A stretch of DNA of 64,000 nucleotides from Candidatus Heimdallarchaeota archaeon LC_3. Lineage in GTDB: Archaea; Asgardarchaeota; Heimdallarchaeia; Hodarchaeales; LC-3. This document shows positions 26,065-34,876 of this stretch, one piece after another. Every line of letters begins with the position of its first letter. Position 1 is the first letter of the stretch. Below the pieces are notes generated by a model. That model was given only the letters and a program-made list of their open reading frames with translations. It searched no databases and was not told the origin of the DNA. Location: assembly GCA_001940645.1 (NCBI GenBank), contig MDVS01000001.1, positions 1-64,000 of the forward strand, read 5' to 3'. The position numbers and the translations under genes are program-made.

Positions 26065-27333
26065 TTGCGTGGTAAATTTTTTCTCATTGGTTACGGATTA
26101 TCTGGACCAGATGGTCTAACTTTACATGCTCTTAATGTTTTGAAGTCAGTTGATATAATTTTTTTTGAGATTTATACTAATTTTCCATTTGAAGACAGTT
26201 TAAAAGATCTTGAAAATGTTTTACAGAAAAAAATCATCCCAATTTCAAGAACAAGAGTAGAAGATGAATCAACTGAATTTTTAAAAGCTATTAAAAACAA
26301 TAACGTAGCATTACTAATTTCAGGTGATCCTTTTATTGCAACAACTCATCACAGTCTATGGTTAGAGGCATCCAATCTAGAAATTGATGTTGAAGTAATA
26401 AACAATATAAGTATCTATAATTTAGTTCCATCATTGACAGGGTTGTCAGCATACAAATTTGGGAAAATCAGCTCTATAACGTTTCCTGATAACTTTTCTG
26501 TTGCCCCCTATGATACATTGCAAAAAAATTTGGATATAAATGCTCATACCTTATTCCTTTTAGATATTGAGATTAATTCTAATAAATTCCTTGAAATAAA
26601 TAAAGCATTAGATTTATTATTAAAAATGGAACAAAGGCAATCTAATAAACTCATTACAGAAGATACATTACTCATAGGTTTAGCTCATATTGGAACAAAC
26701 AAATCAAAAATCGTATTTGATTCATTAAAAAATCAACAAAAGATTGATTGGAAAAGTATCGGGCCACCTCAAGCAATAGTAATACCAGGAAATCTACATT
26801 TCGCAGAAGAAGAAATTTTAAATAAATTTTGGGGAAAAGAAGGAAGCAACCCAGTTTATTATAAAAAATCAGCTGAAAAAATTGTTGTGACGGGTTCGTT
26901 TGACATTATTCATCCTGGACACATACAATTTTTCCATGAAGCTAAAAAACAGAATCCAAATGCTGAATTAATAGTTGTAATAGCTAGAGATTCTTCTATA
27001 CGTGAGTTTAAAGACCGTGATCCAATCTTACCAGAAGATCACAGATTGCAGGTGCTGAGATCTTTACAAATTGTGGATAAAGCTGTGTTAGGAAATGAAG
27101 GTAAAGACAAAATAAAAATCATTGAAGAAATTGATCCAGATTTAATTGTACTAGGATATGATCAATGGATTTCTGAGGAAAAACTTATTTCAGAACTAAA
27201 CAAAAGAGAATTAAAAACTAAAGTGGTTCGATTGAAAAAATATGGAAATTCTTTAGCAAGCTCGACAGAAATAAGGAAAAAGATCGGTAGGGAATTTAGT
27301 AATAAAACAAATAATCAAAAAAAAACACAGTAA
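26065..27333 (+). CDS. Fusion of diphthine synthase (DPH5/DphB) and archaeal FAD synthetase (RibL)
   Basis: Residues about 1-265 match the SAM-dependent methylase that builds diphthamide on EF-2: FFLIGYGLSGPDGLT, FFEIYTNF, LISGDPFIATTHHSLWLEA, and later INNISIYNLVPSLTGLSAYKFGK and LDIE. Residues about 275-410 match RibL, the archaeal FMN adenylyltransferase: VTGSFDIIHPGHIQFFHEAKK with the nucleotidyltransferase HxGH, then DPILPEDHRLQVLRSL, VLGNEGKDK, LVLGYDQW and a C-terminal SSTEIRKKI. Separate proteins are the usual arrangement. The start is TTG at 26065. The stop abuts ribK, so FMN formed by RibK could pass to the RibL half. Confidence 0.85.
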   Translation: MRGKFFLIGYGLSGPDGLTLHALNVLKSVDIIFFEIYTNFPFEDSLKDLENVLQKKIIPISRTRVEDESTEFLKAIKNNNVALLISGDPFIATTHHSLWLEASNLEIDVEVINNISIYNLVPSLTGLSAYKFGKISSITFPDNFSVAPYDTLQKNLDINAHTLFLLDIEINSNKFLEINKALDLLLKMEQRQSNKLITEDTLLIGLAHIGTNKSKIVFDSLKNQQKIDWKSIGPPQAIVIPGNLHFAEEEILNKFWGKEGSNPVYYKKSAEKIVVTGSFDIIHPGHIQFFHEAKKQNPNAELIVVIARDSSIREFKDRDPILPEDHRLQVLRSLQIVDKAVLGNEGKDKIKIIEEIDPDLIVLGYDQWISEEKLISELNKRELKTKVVRLKKYGNSLASSTEIRKKIGREFSNKTNNQKKTQ

Positions 27334-28038
27334 TTGAGAAATAAAATGCTTTCAATCGTAACCTTAGAACCAAAGTTATTGAATATTATTATGGTTTTAG
27401 TGAAAAATGGAGTAAGAAAAGATTTCATTTTGATTAATGAAGAAAAGATAAAAGAAATGTTTAATTCCTCATTAGAAGACTTTTTTCAAGATACAGAAAA
27501 ATTAATACCAAAATATTTAGAAAAAAAAGAGAACTCAGAAGGCATAAGTTTACGAATAACCTCAGAAACTGAAAAAAGTTTACGATCTCTGTTAATTGAA
27601 TTACAAACAATATTTTTTGGTTTTCCCCCTCAAATCAGAGGATTATTAATGACTGGATTGGGTGAAGGAAACTACTATATAGCTTTACCGGAATACTCCA
27701 AACAATTTAATGAGTTACTTGGATGGACACCATATCCTGGTACTTTAAACTTAAGATTAACAACCCACAATGATGTAGAAGGTTTTCAAAGATTAATTAA
27801 TTCTCCTTCACACTTAATCAACGGTTTTAAACACGAAGGACGAACATTTGGAGAAGTTTTATTATGGAAATGTGAGATTCAGCATTTCACAGATGAAATA
27901 ATTGAAGGGGCGGTAATTCGACCTGTGAGGACTCACCATTCACATCAAACGATCGAGTTAATCGCTCCCTATAATATACGTGACAAATTAAATTTAAAGG
28001 ATGAAGACACACTAATTGTTAACCCAAATTTAATGTAA
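27334..28038 (+). CDS. ribK: CTP-dependent riboflavin kinase
   Basis: RibK phosphorylates riboflavin to FMN using CTP, an archaeal enzyme. The C-terminal half is typical: GFPPQIRGLLMTGLGEGNYY (about residues 92-110), then FNELLGWTPYPGTLNLRL, FKHEGRTFGEVLLWKC, and EGAVIRPVRTHHSH with IELIAPYNIRDKLNL near the end. The first 90 residues stand where many homologues carry a winged helix, but the helix-turn-helix pattern is not clear here. The start may be TTG 27334, right after the stop of the fused DPH5-RibL gene, or ATG 27346. The two genes form a flavin-cofactor operon. Confidence 0.88.
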   Translation: MRNKMLSIVTLEPKLLNIIMVLVKNGVRKDFILINEEKIKEMFNSSLEDFFQDTEKLIPKYLEKKENSEGISLRITSETEKSLRSLLIELQTIFFGFPPQIRGLLMTGLGEGNYYIALPEYSKQFNELLGWTPYPGTLNLRLTTHNDVEGFQRLINSPSHLINGFKHEGRTFGEVLLWKCEIQHFTDEIIEGAVIRPVRTHHSHQTIELIAPYNIRDKLNLKDEDTLIVNPNLM

Positions 28039-28048
28039 AAACGAAAAA

Positions 28049-28150
28049 ACGAGTGTGTTGGGATTTAAACCCCCGATCGTCAAGTTTTGTTTAGTGATTA
28101 CGAGCACAGAGGGATTTGAACCCCCGATCGTCAAGTTTTGTTTAGTGATT
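28049..28150 (-). repeat. Two tandem 51-base copies of the 3' half of tRNA-Lys plus spacer
   Basis: Copies cover 28049-28099 and 28100-28150, directly next to the tRNA whose 3' part begins the next unit at 28151. Each contains the T-arm and acceptor 3' strand (reading GAGGGATTTGAACCCCC on the plus strand) and a spacer of about 25 bases (GATCGTCAAG...GTGATT). The copy next to the tRNA is exact over the tRNA part. The outer one has several substitutions. Confidence 0.85.
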
Positions 28151-28151
28151 A

Positions 28152-28225
28152 CGAGCACAGAGGGATTTGAACCCCCGACTAACCGGTTAAGAGCCGGTTA
28201 CGCTACCTGGCTGCGTTATGTGCCC
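28152..28225 (-). tRNA. tRNA-Lys (anticodon CTT)
   Basis: Read on the minus strand it folds fully. The acceptor GGGCACA pairs with TGTGCTC (one G-T). The D-arm is ACGC/GCGT with GG in the loop. The anticodon arm is ACCGG/CCGGT with loop CTCTTAA, so the anticodon is CTT. The variable loop is 5 bases, the T-arm is GGGGG/CCCTC with loop TTCAAAT, and the discriminator is G. There is no intron, and CCA is not encoded. Tandem copies of its 3' half follow downstream. Confidence 0.92.
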
Positions 28226-28347
28226 TTAAAATGTTCTAATGTGTATTTAGATAACATATTACTAATAGTTTTCAAGAATTTTAAATTTTCACTAAGTTAA
28301 TTATCTGAATATTAAAAAAGAAGAATAGAATTGTAGGTTTTCAACCA

Positions 28348-29526
28348 TCATTGTATTCTGAAAGAGTTTGCGAAAATGAATAATAAAGTAAATGAAATAA
28401 GCATCATTAACCAGTAGCTCATTGGATGAATTTTCTTTACTAATTTCCCAAACATATTTCCAAAGGGTAACAAATTTATATTTAAAGCTATTAATGCCAT
28501 CAAAAATCCTAAATTAATTGTTTCTAATAATTCTGGTCCAAAATTTGAAAAGAAATTTGCATAAAGCATCACTAAAGAACTTCCCAGAAGTAACAGAAAA
28601 CTTAATACTAACCCCTTATATATAGCATTTCCCATTTCAAGTCTAGATGGAAGGATTTTCATTTTCATTTCACCTGGAAACATAACAAGAGGAAAAGGAA
28701 AATCAAATTGAAACAGAAAAAATGTAAAAGCAAAAATTAGAATTAAAAATGAAGGTTCTATCTTAAATACCATATCACTTTGTAATCTAGCAACTATATA
28801 GCCAGTAAAAATCACGGGTAAGATAAATATTAGAGTAATAATTGCACTCCAAAATAATACCATTTCGAATATCCCAAAAGTATTTATAAGAAAATCGATA
28901 TTTTTTCCGCCTTCTACTAATTTTCCTATCGTCCACAAAAGAAATATTGAAACAATGAAAAAATATGTTATTAAATAAGATGTGACGTTTTTTCTTGTTA
29001 AACCAGCACCACTAAAACTGCCAATAAACGTTTGTTTTGGTTTAGGAGCTAAAACACTAAAAAAATCTGAAGTGTTAATTAAAATAGCATTTTTTGGTGA
29101 TTTTGGTGATGGATTTAAAAATGAAGTTGAAGATCTAAGTAATTCGAGTGGTAAATTTGAATACAATCCATCTATAGATATTTCAAATCCAGAAAATTGA
29201 GATAATATATTTTTTCTATTCCTAGTTTGGACAGGTGGCTTTTTCTTAATATATTGACTCTTTTCATCTAAGAGTGAACCGGTTTCAGAAATTTTATTTA
29301 TATTTTCTAGAGGATTTCCATCGTATAGGCAAAATTTTACTGTATTTGGAAAGGTTTTGTTGCATACAGGACATATTTTTGTGTTACTGTCTTTTTTAGA
29401 ACTTAGTATAGCATTCAGCTTCGATCCGCAAGCCATGCAGTAACTTGATTCTGATGGATTTACGGTTTGACATTTAGAACACTTTTTTTTAATTCCGTCA
29501 ATCTCACTATTATCGTTTTGTTCCAT
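28348..29526 (-). CDS. Membrane protein with two N-terminal zinc ribbons and a Yip1-like domain
   Basis: Two zinc ribbons occur at residues about 15-35 (CSKCQT...YCMACGSKL) and 50-70 (ICPVCNKTF...FCLYDG, with an Asp-Gly in place of the last Cys). A linker of about 100 residues follows, then five hydrophobic helices (about 190-212, 222-250, 262-285, 305-335 and 345-392). The helical part resembles the Yip1 family, whose eukaryotic members act in vesicle trafficking, but the prokaryotic ones have no known role. The protein would sit in the membrane with its ribbons in the cytoplasm. It is monocistronic and converges with the tRNA. Confidence 0.65.
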   Translation of the reverse strand: MEQNDNSEIDGIKKKCSKCQTVNPSESSYCMACGSKLNAILSSKKDSNTKICPVCNKTFPNTVKFCLYDGNPLENINKISETGSLLDEKSQYIKKKPPVQTRNRKNILSQFSGFEISIDGLYSNLPLELLRSSTSFLNPSPKSPKNAILINTSDFFSVLAPKPKQTFIGSFSGAGLTRKNVTSYLITYFFIVSIFLLWTIGKLVEGGKNIDFLINTFGIFEMVLFWSAIITLIFILPVIFTGYIVARLQSDMVFKIEPSFLILIFAFTFFLFQFDFPFPLVMFPGEMKMKILPSRLEMGNAIYKGLVLSFLLLLGSSLVMLYANFFSNFGPELLETINLGFLMALIALNINLLPFGNMFGKLVKKIHPMSYWLMMLISFTLLFIFANSFRIQ

Positions 29527-29723
29527 TTTAGGTCATTTTTCCATACTAGGTTGTGAATCAAACTGAATCAATGAATCAACTCATGTTATTCAGTCCTAAA
29601 TAACTAAATGATATATATTTTACTCGTATTTTTATATTTTTAATTGACATAATTTATTTTAAAATTATAAAAATTCCAATCAATTACTACCTAAATAATT
29701 TCTTTACAATAAGGATTATAATA

Positions 29724-31160
29724 ATGAAATCTATAAATTCAAGATCCGAGAAAGTACATTTATTTAGAGCATATGATATTCGTGGAACTTATCCAGAGGA
29801 TATAGATGCTCAATTTTATTTAGAAATAGGAATATCTGTGGCTTTATTCGCAAAGAAAAAATTAAAGAAGACTCCTCATTTCTATATAGGTTTTGATATT
29901 CGTACTACTTCTTCGATGTTTGCTTATTCTTTGGCTGTTGGTATGACTTCTCTAGGTGCCTTAGTATCATTTTCAGGTGAACCGTTTCCTTTTGGTGTTA
30001 ATTTGTTTAGTGGTTTACACCATAATGCTGATGTTACAGCTTTTGTTACAGCAAGCCACTTACCCCCTGAGTGGAATGGAGTAAAATTTTATTATTCTGA
30101 TGGTGTCGGGTTTTCAGAGGAAGATAATGTTGATATTAGTAGTATTTATCTTAATGAGTCCTATATGGAAGAAAAAAAGAAAATTACATGGCAAGAATTT
30201 AGTCAAATAAATATTATTCAACATTTTAATGAATATAAAAGCTTTTTGAAAGAAAAATTTTCCTTAAATAAGCAATTAAAGGTTGTTGTAGATTGTGGTA
30301 ATGGGAGTGCAAGTTTATCTGCTCCAGAGATATTGAGAAGCTGTGGGTATCAAGTCATTGAACTTTGGTGCGATCCTGATCCTGAATTTCCAAATCGATC
30401 TCCAGAACCTAATGAAACCAGTCTAACAATACTATCTAAAACTGTAATAGATACTAGTGCAGATTTTGGTATTGGGTTTGATGCAGATGGAGATCGAGGT
30501 GTAATTGTTGATAATTCAGGTCAGATACTCCCACCCGAACATACTGGAATAATGCTTACAAATTATTTGATTGAAAAAGAAAAAAATAATGCAAAATCTA
30601 AAGAAAAACGTATAATATTAGCTAATGTAGAATGTTCTTCCATTATCGAAAAAGTTTTGGGTTTAAATGTTGATGTAAGAAGAGTAAAAGTTGGACATAC
30701 GTATTTAACGTTAGAAGCAAAAAATTTAGATGCGCTAATGGGTATGGAGAGCTCTGGACACTTCGTATTTCCTGAATTTTTCTTATTCGATGATGCTTTG
30801 CTTTTACCTTTAATCACAGGTAAAACAATAGAGTTTTTTGATACAAGATTAAGTGATCTTGTAAGAGATTTGCCAAATTTACATAAGGCAAAATTAACAA
30901 TAGAAGTCCCTGATAAAATGAAATTCAAGCTTATTGAGTCCTTTACAGTTATTTTGAAATCAAAAATCTCAAATAAAATTGACACAATTGATGGTATCGG
31001 AATTCGATTGGAAAAAGGTTGGATTCTTATTCGAGCATCGAATACTTCACCATTAATTCGAATAACAACTGAAGCAGAAACAACAAAAGAAGCAAAAGAA
31101 CTTCTGGAACGGTATTCTTTGTTGCTTAAAGAGGAATTAAGCAAAACTTACCCAATTTAA
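29724..31160 (+). CDS. Phosphomannomutase/phosphoglucomutase family enzyme
   Basis: An alpha-D-phosphohexomutase, interconverting hexose 1- and 6-phosphates. The four family motifs are present: the phosphoserine loop TASHLPPEWNGVK (Ser111), the metal-binding GFDADGDRG (near residue 252), the sugar-binding GMESSGHFVFPE (near 343), and the phosphate-binding RASNTSPLIRI near 445. The phosphoserine loop is usually TASHNP; here it is TASHLP, a mild departure. Glucose, mannose or glucosamine phosphate preference cannot be decided. It probably supplies sugar phosphates for glycans or glycosylation. Confidence 0.9.
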   Translation: MKSINSRSEKVHLFRAYDIRGTYPEDIDAQFYLEIGISVALFAKKKLKKTPHFYIGFDIRTTSSMFAYSLAVGMTSLGALVSFSGEPFPFGVNLFSGLHHNADVTAFVTASHLPPEWNGVKFYYSDGVGFSEEDNVDISSIYLNESYMEEKKKITWQEFSQINIIQHFNEYKSFLKEKFSLNKQLKVVVDCGNGSASLSAPEILRSCGYQVIELWCDPDPEFPNRSPEPNETSLTILSKTVIDTSADFGIGFDADGDRGVIVDNSGQILPPEHTGIMLTNYLIEKEKNNAKSKEKRIILANVECSSIIEKVLGLNVDVRRVKVGHTYLTLEAKNLDALMGMESSGHFVFPEFFLFDDALLLPLITGKTIEFFDTRLSDLVRDLPNLHKAKLTIEVPDKMKFKLIESFTVILKSKISNKIDTIDGIGIRLEKGWILIRASNTSPLIRITTEAETTKEAKELLERYSLLLKEELSKTYPI

Positions 31161-31179
31161 TAAAATTATTTTTTTAATA

Positions 31180-32139
31180 TTATAAAACTAATGCTGATGC
31201 AAAGTAACCAATTACAGCAAACCAAAACCCTATTTTAGTTAATTTTCTTCCTTTTATTCCATTTTCCTTAGATGGTTCTTTGATTAAATTCATACTTGCA
31301 TATAAATTAATTAAAATCATCAAAGAAACAAAACCAACATAGAAAATTGAACTCAATAAATACCCATTGAAACCTAAAACTAATGGTACAGGCGCAAAAA
31401 GGATTGAAATTAAATATAAGACGAATGTAAAAAATGCTGCATTTTTTTCTCCATACCTTATTGCTATAGTTTTAACGCCCTGCATTTTATCTCCTTCAAC
31501 ATCCATAATTCCTTTCAATACTTCTCTTCCTAATGCTGAAAAAAATATCAATAATCCAAATGAAATAATGGTGTATAAAACAGTATCATTTGTAATTCCA
31601 ACTACGAACCCACCTAATAGTATTGCAGCAGGGTAGCTAAGAGAAACACCTATATTTCCTAAGAAGCCGAATTTTTTTAACCAAGTCGAATAGGATATTG
31701 CAATGAATATGAAAATGATGGTGAATACAACAACCATATAATTTACTGCTAATAAGCCAATATTGATCAATACAAGAGATAAGAAAGCTCCAAGAATAAA
31801 CATTATTATTGAAGAATATAATGCTACGTTTGGTGAAAAAACATTTCTTACTAACGGTCTATCCAAGCGATTATTTGCTTTATCACTTTCTAGATCGTAA
31901 TAATCATTGATTGCCATAGAACCCCAAACTATAAGAGCAGGAATAGGCATACCGACAAGGATATGCAAAAAATAATCTGATAGTATTTTTAATATAGAGG
32001 TATTATTTGGATCCTCAAGTCTAATAACAACAAAGCCAGCAGCTAATCCTGATATAGCAGCCATAATACCTAGAGGAAAACGTATAAGTCTGAAATATTC
32101 CATTATTATATTATTTGACATCAATTTTAATTTTCTCAA
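31180..32139 (-). CDS. UbiA-type prenyltransferase, probable digeranylgeranylglyceryl-phosphate synthase
   Basis: An integral membrane enzyme with about eight or nine helices. It has two Asp-rich motifs: NDYYDLESDKANNRLDRPL (near residue 85) and DVEGDKMQGVKTIAIRYG (near 218). These are the diphosphate/Mg sites of UbiA enzymes, and the combination and length (about 313-319) fit the archaeal enzyme that adds the second geranylgeranyl chain to make core membrane lipid. The start may be the TTG at 32139 or the ATG at 32121 (MSNNIIMEYFRLIRFP), the latter closer to homologues. Quinone-type UbiA members are the main alternative. Confidence 0.8.
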   Translation of the reverse strand: MRKLKLMSNNIIMEYFRLIRFPLGIMAAISGLAAGFVVIRLEDPNNTSILKILSDYFLHILVGMPIPALIVWGSMAINDYYDLESDKANNRLDRPLVRNVFSPNVALYSSIIMFILGAFLSLVLINIGLLAVNYMVVVFTIIFIFIAISYSTWLKKFGFLGNIGVSLSYPAAILLGGFVVGITNDTVLYTIISFGLLIFFSALGREVLKGIMDVEGDKMQGVKTIAIRYGEKNAAFFTFVLYLISILFAPVPLVLGFNGYLLSSIFYVGFVSLMILINLYASMNLIKEPSKENGIKGRKLTKIGFWFAVIGYFASALVL

Positions 32140-32274
32140 AAATATCTTAAGAATAACTTTCTAAAATAATAATTCAAAATAAGTTTATGTTATTTTGATT
32201 AATAATTTTTCATTATAAAGAATCAATTAAAAGATGAAGAAAACTTTTTCAATTACGTCAAAGGAGAATCAAAA

Positions 32275-32937
32275 ATGAATGTTGGATTAATTTCTGGAAC
32301 AGGTCCTCAAGGAATGGGTATTGCTCTAAGATGGGCCTTAGCTGGTAGAGACATCTATATTGGATCGAGGACCAAAGAAAAAGCAGAAAATGCTTGTAAA
32401 GAATTAAACGAAATTATAGGAAAAGAAAAAATTTTTCCCCTGATTAACGAAGAAATGTTAAAAGAATGTGAAATAGTTTTATTAACTGTCCCTTATGAAT
32501 ATGCTATTAGAACAGTACAAACGTATCTAGATTTAATAAAAGAAAATACAAAAATATTTGTTGATGTAACAGTTCCTATGGAATGGGTTAAAGGTAAAGG
32601 TATGCTCCCCGTACGTCCAGAAGAGGGATCAGGAGCTCAAGCAATTAAAAAAGTTATTGGTGAAGTTCCAGTAGTTGGAGCATTCAAAACTCAATCTGCT
32701 GAAGAATTAATGAACTATACTCGACCAATAGATGAAGATAATTTTGTTTGTGGACCTTTAGAACATAGAGAAACTATTATGAAGCTCTCTGAAGAAATTC
32801 CAGGATTGAGATCAATAAAATGTGGTCCCCTTCGAGAAGCAGGTATTATTGAACCGTTAGTCCCCTTTCTTATTAATATAAATAGGCGACACAAACTTCC
32901 TAAAGGATCTGGGGCAGGAATCAAGTTAACATTTTAA
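32275..32937 (+). CDS. npdG: F420:NADP oxidoreductase (NpdG-like)
   Basis: It transfers hydride between reduced F420 and NADP. The N-terminal Rossmann motif is GLISGTGPQGMGIALRWALAG, followed by the NADP-phosphate site IGSRTKEKAE; then come VLLTVPYEYA, DVTVPM, VVGAFKTQSAEEL and GPLREAGIIEPLVP. At 220 residues it has the normal family length. AAAGGAG lies about 9 bases before the ATG. It implies that the organism makes coenzyme F420. The tiaS gene follows after about 35 bases, in the same direction. Confidence 0.88.
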   Translation: MNVGLISGTGPQGMGIALRWALAGRDIYIGSRTKEKAENACKELNEIIGKEKIFPLINEEMLKECEIVLLTVPYEYAIRTVQTYLDLIKENTKIFVDVTVPMEWVKGKGMLPVRPEEGSGAQAIKKVIGEVPVVGAFKTQSAEELMNYTRPIDEDNFVCGPLEHRETIMKLSEEIPGLRSIKCGPLREAGIIEPLVPFLININRRHKLPKGSGAGIKLTF

Positions 32938-32971
32938 ATTTTGGATAAAAAAATTCAGGTGAATTACATTC

Positions 32972-34375
32972 ATTGTTGATAATGAATTAATATCTTTCCA
33001 TATTGGATTTGATGATACCGATTCTGATAATGGATTTTGTACTACGTATATAGGTGCAAAAATTACTAAATTTCTTCTTGAAAAAAAAATTGTTTTTCTT
33101 GATTATCCATTATTAATCCGTTTAAACCCTAATGTACCATTTAAAACACGAGGGAACGGTGCAGTTTGTATTAGAGTCAAAATTGAAATAAATTCACTCG
33201 AAACACTAATATCTGAAATCATGGATATTTTTCGTGAATTCACCGATTTTAGTTCTCCCACTACTAATCCAGGAATCGTATTTTGGGTTGGAGAACTCGA
33301 TAAAGAGTTGAAAATTCTTTCAGAACAAGCTCTCTACACGGTAATTCCTCTACAATCTATCAAAAAATTAATCAATAATCCTAAAGCTAAAGTTTTCGGT
33401 TTTAATAACAAGCAAGGGTTAATAGGATCATTTTCAGCTATTGGAACCACATTATTAGATTCAGATTATACTTTTGAACTACTGACTTACAGAAATCCTT
33501 CTATCAAAAATTCCAAGAGAAGAGAAAATGCAAAAAGAATATGGGAAGTAATTTTGAAATCTAAATCATTTTTAGATACGTTTAGTAATGCAGATATAAG
33601 AAATAAAGTTTTAAAAATAATTCCTCACGGTCCAGATCCAGTTTTTTGCGGAATAAGAGGAAAAACTCCTGAGGGAATTATATCATTTTGGAAAGAAATT
33701 CAACCTCAACCAATACCTGAATTATCTGTAATTTTCAGAACTAATCAGGGAACAGATGTTCATTTAGCTACAGCATGGAAAAATAGAATTCATATTTTGG
33801 AAAGAGATTTCTCTCCTTATGAAACTATTTCTCTTGAAGGAACTGTGAATTCTCAACCAACGTGGGATATTGGGGGACATTTATTCTTTGATATCAAATT
33901 TGAACAAAAAATTTATCCCTGTTTTGCTTATGAACCAACAAAGAAATTTAGAAAAAAAGTCAATGAATTAATTAAGGGTGATAAAATCATTGTTGGGGGT
34001 AGTATTCGCCCTCCGACAGATAATTATTCATTGTGCATTAATTTAGAAAAAATAGAAATTTGTGTTTTGTCAGAAAATACAAAAAAACTCAATCCTTATT
34101 GTCCAACTTGTAAAAAAAGAGTGAAATCGATGGGAAAACACCAGGGATATAGGTGCAATAAATGTAGGAAAAAATATACAATTCCTCCATTATCTTTTGA
34201 TAAGAAAACATATGAAAGAGATTTACATCATCGACAGATCTTATTACCTGATGTATTAGCTCAAAGACATCTAACCAAGCCTTTTGAAAGATATGGAAAT
34301 GAAAATACAAATTTTGAATTTAATCATTCTGATTTTATTAAAGAAATGACATACATTAATATTGAAAATATATAA
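32972..34375 (+). CDS. tiaS: tRNA(Ile2)-agmatinylcytidine synthetase, probable ATT start
   Basis: TiaS attaches agmatine to C34 of tRNA-Ile(CAU), allowing AUA decoding, and is essential in archaea. The N-terminal part HIGFDDTDSDNGFCTTYIGA is the family signature, followed by LIRLNPNVPFKTRGNGAV. Later come GTDVHLATAWK and the C-terminal zinc ribbon CPTCKKRVKSMG...RCNKCRKKY. The first ATG in frame (33221) would remove the catalytic first 80 residues, which are clearly encoded upstream. No ATG, GTG or TTG occurs between the in-frame TGA at 32960 and that region. ATT at 32972 stands 9 bases after GGTGA, the same spacing as the S8 protease gene at 53090, so I choose it (467 residues). ATT 32963 is too close to the GGTGA site. 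Confidence 0.88.
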   Translation: MVDNELISFHIGFDDTDSDNGFCTTYIGAKITKFLLEKKIVFLDYPLLIRLNPNVPFKTRGNGAVCIRVKIEINSLETLISEIMDIFREFTDFSSPTTNPGIVFWVGELDKELKILSEQALYTVIPLQSIKKLINNPKAKVFGFNNKQGLIGSFSAIGTTLLDSDYTFELLTYRNPSIKNSKRRENAKRIWEVILKSKSFLDTFSNADIRNKVLKIIPHGPDPVFCGIRGKTPEGIISFWKEIQPQPIPELSVIFRTNQGTDVHLATAWKNRIHILERDFSPYETISLEGTVNSQPTWDIGGHLFFDIKFEQKIYPCFAYEPTKKFRKKVNELIKGDKIIVGGSIRPPTDNYSLCINLEKIEICVLSENTKKLNPYCPTCKKRVKSMGKHQGYRCNKCRKKYTIPPLSFDKKTYERDLHHRQILLPDVLAQRHLTKPFERYGNENTNFEFNHSDFIKEMTYINIENI

Positions 34376-34432
34376 TAAGAAAATTTTAACTTTAATTTTA
34401 GAACATATTAATATAGTTGAAAGTGATTATAA

Positions 34433-34858
34433 TTGCCGTTTATTAATCTAGATCATATATTAGCAACGGAAATAATTGAAGAGGAGCAACCTAAATTACT
34501 ACAAACCCTTCTTTATGATGGAAAAATAAATCCAAGAGAATTTGAGCTTCTAAAAGTTCTCTCGACAATTTCTAAGACATTATCATTAGACAATGATATA
34601 ACAGAACAAGCCAAAGGTCAATTAAAAGAATTCTGTGATAGATACTTCGAGGACGAATCTGAAAGAAGCTTCAACAGACTTATTAATTTTGCTAAAACCA
34701 AAGAGAATGTTTCGTGGGTCTTATTTTCACGAACCTGTCAATTTATTCCTTGGGAGGAACGAAATCCACTAGAAGGTTATATTCCAAGACAAAACCCAAT
34801 AAAAAAAGTATACATTAATGAGACTGTTCAATTTAATAAATTAAAGGAAATAGTTTAG
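34433..34858 (+). CDS. Hypothetical helical protein, unknown function
   Basis: 141 residues starting at TTG. Mostly helical (LLQTLLYDGKINPREFELLKVLSTISKTL), ending with a Pro/Trp-rich part (FIPWEERNPLEGYIPRQNP). No motif was recognised. It precedes the 694-residue protein at 34877 by only about 18 bases, so the two are probably co-expressed. Confidence 0.55.
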   Translation: MPFINLDHILATEIIEEEQPKLLQTLLYDGKINPREFELLKVLSTISKTLSLDNDITEQAKGQLKEFCDRYFEDESERSFNRLINFAKTKENVSWVLFSRTCQFIPWEERNPLEGYIPRQNPIKKVYINETVQFNKLKEIV

Positions 34859-34876
34859 AATTTTGGTGGTTTTGAT

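Noticed and set aside
28055..28300. Open frame of 81 codons over the tRNA-Lys region
   Set aside because: It is produced by the 51-base tandem repeats and the tRNA itself; the repeated residues in the translation come from the DNA repeat, not from selection.
34089..34310. Minus-strand open frames inside tiaS and other genes
   Set aside because: They lie wholly inside well-supported genes on the other strand and have no motifs.
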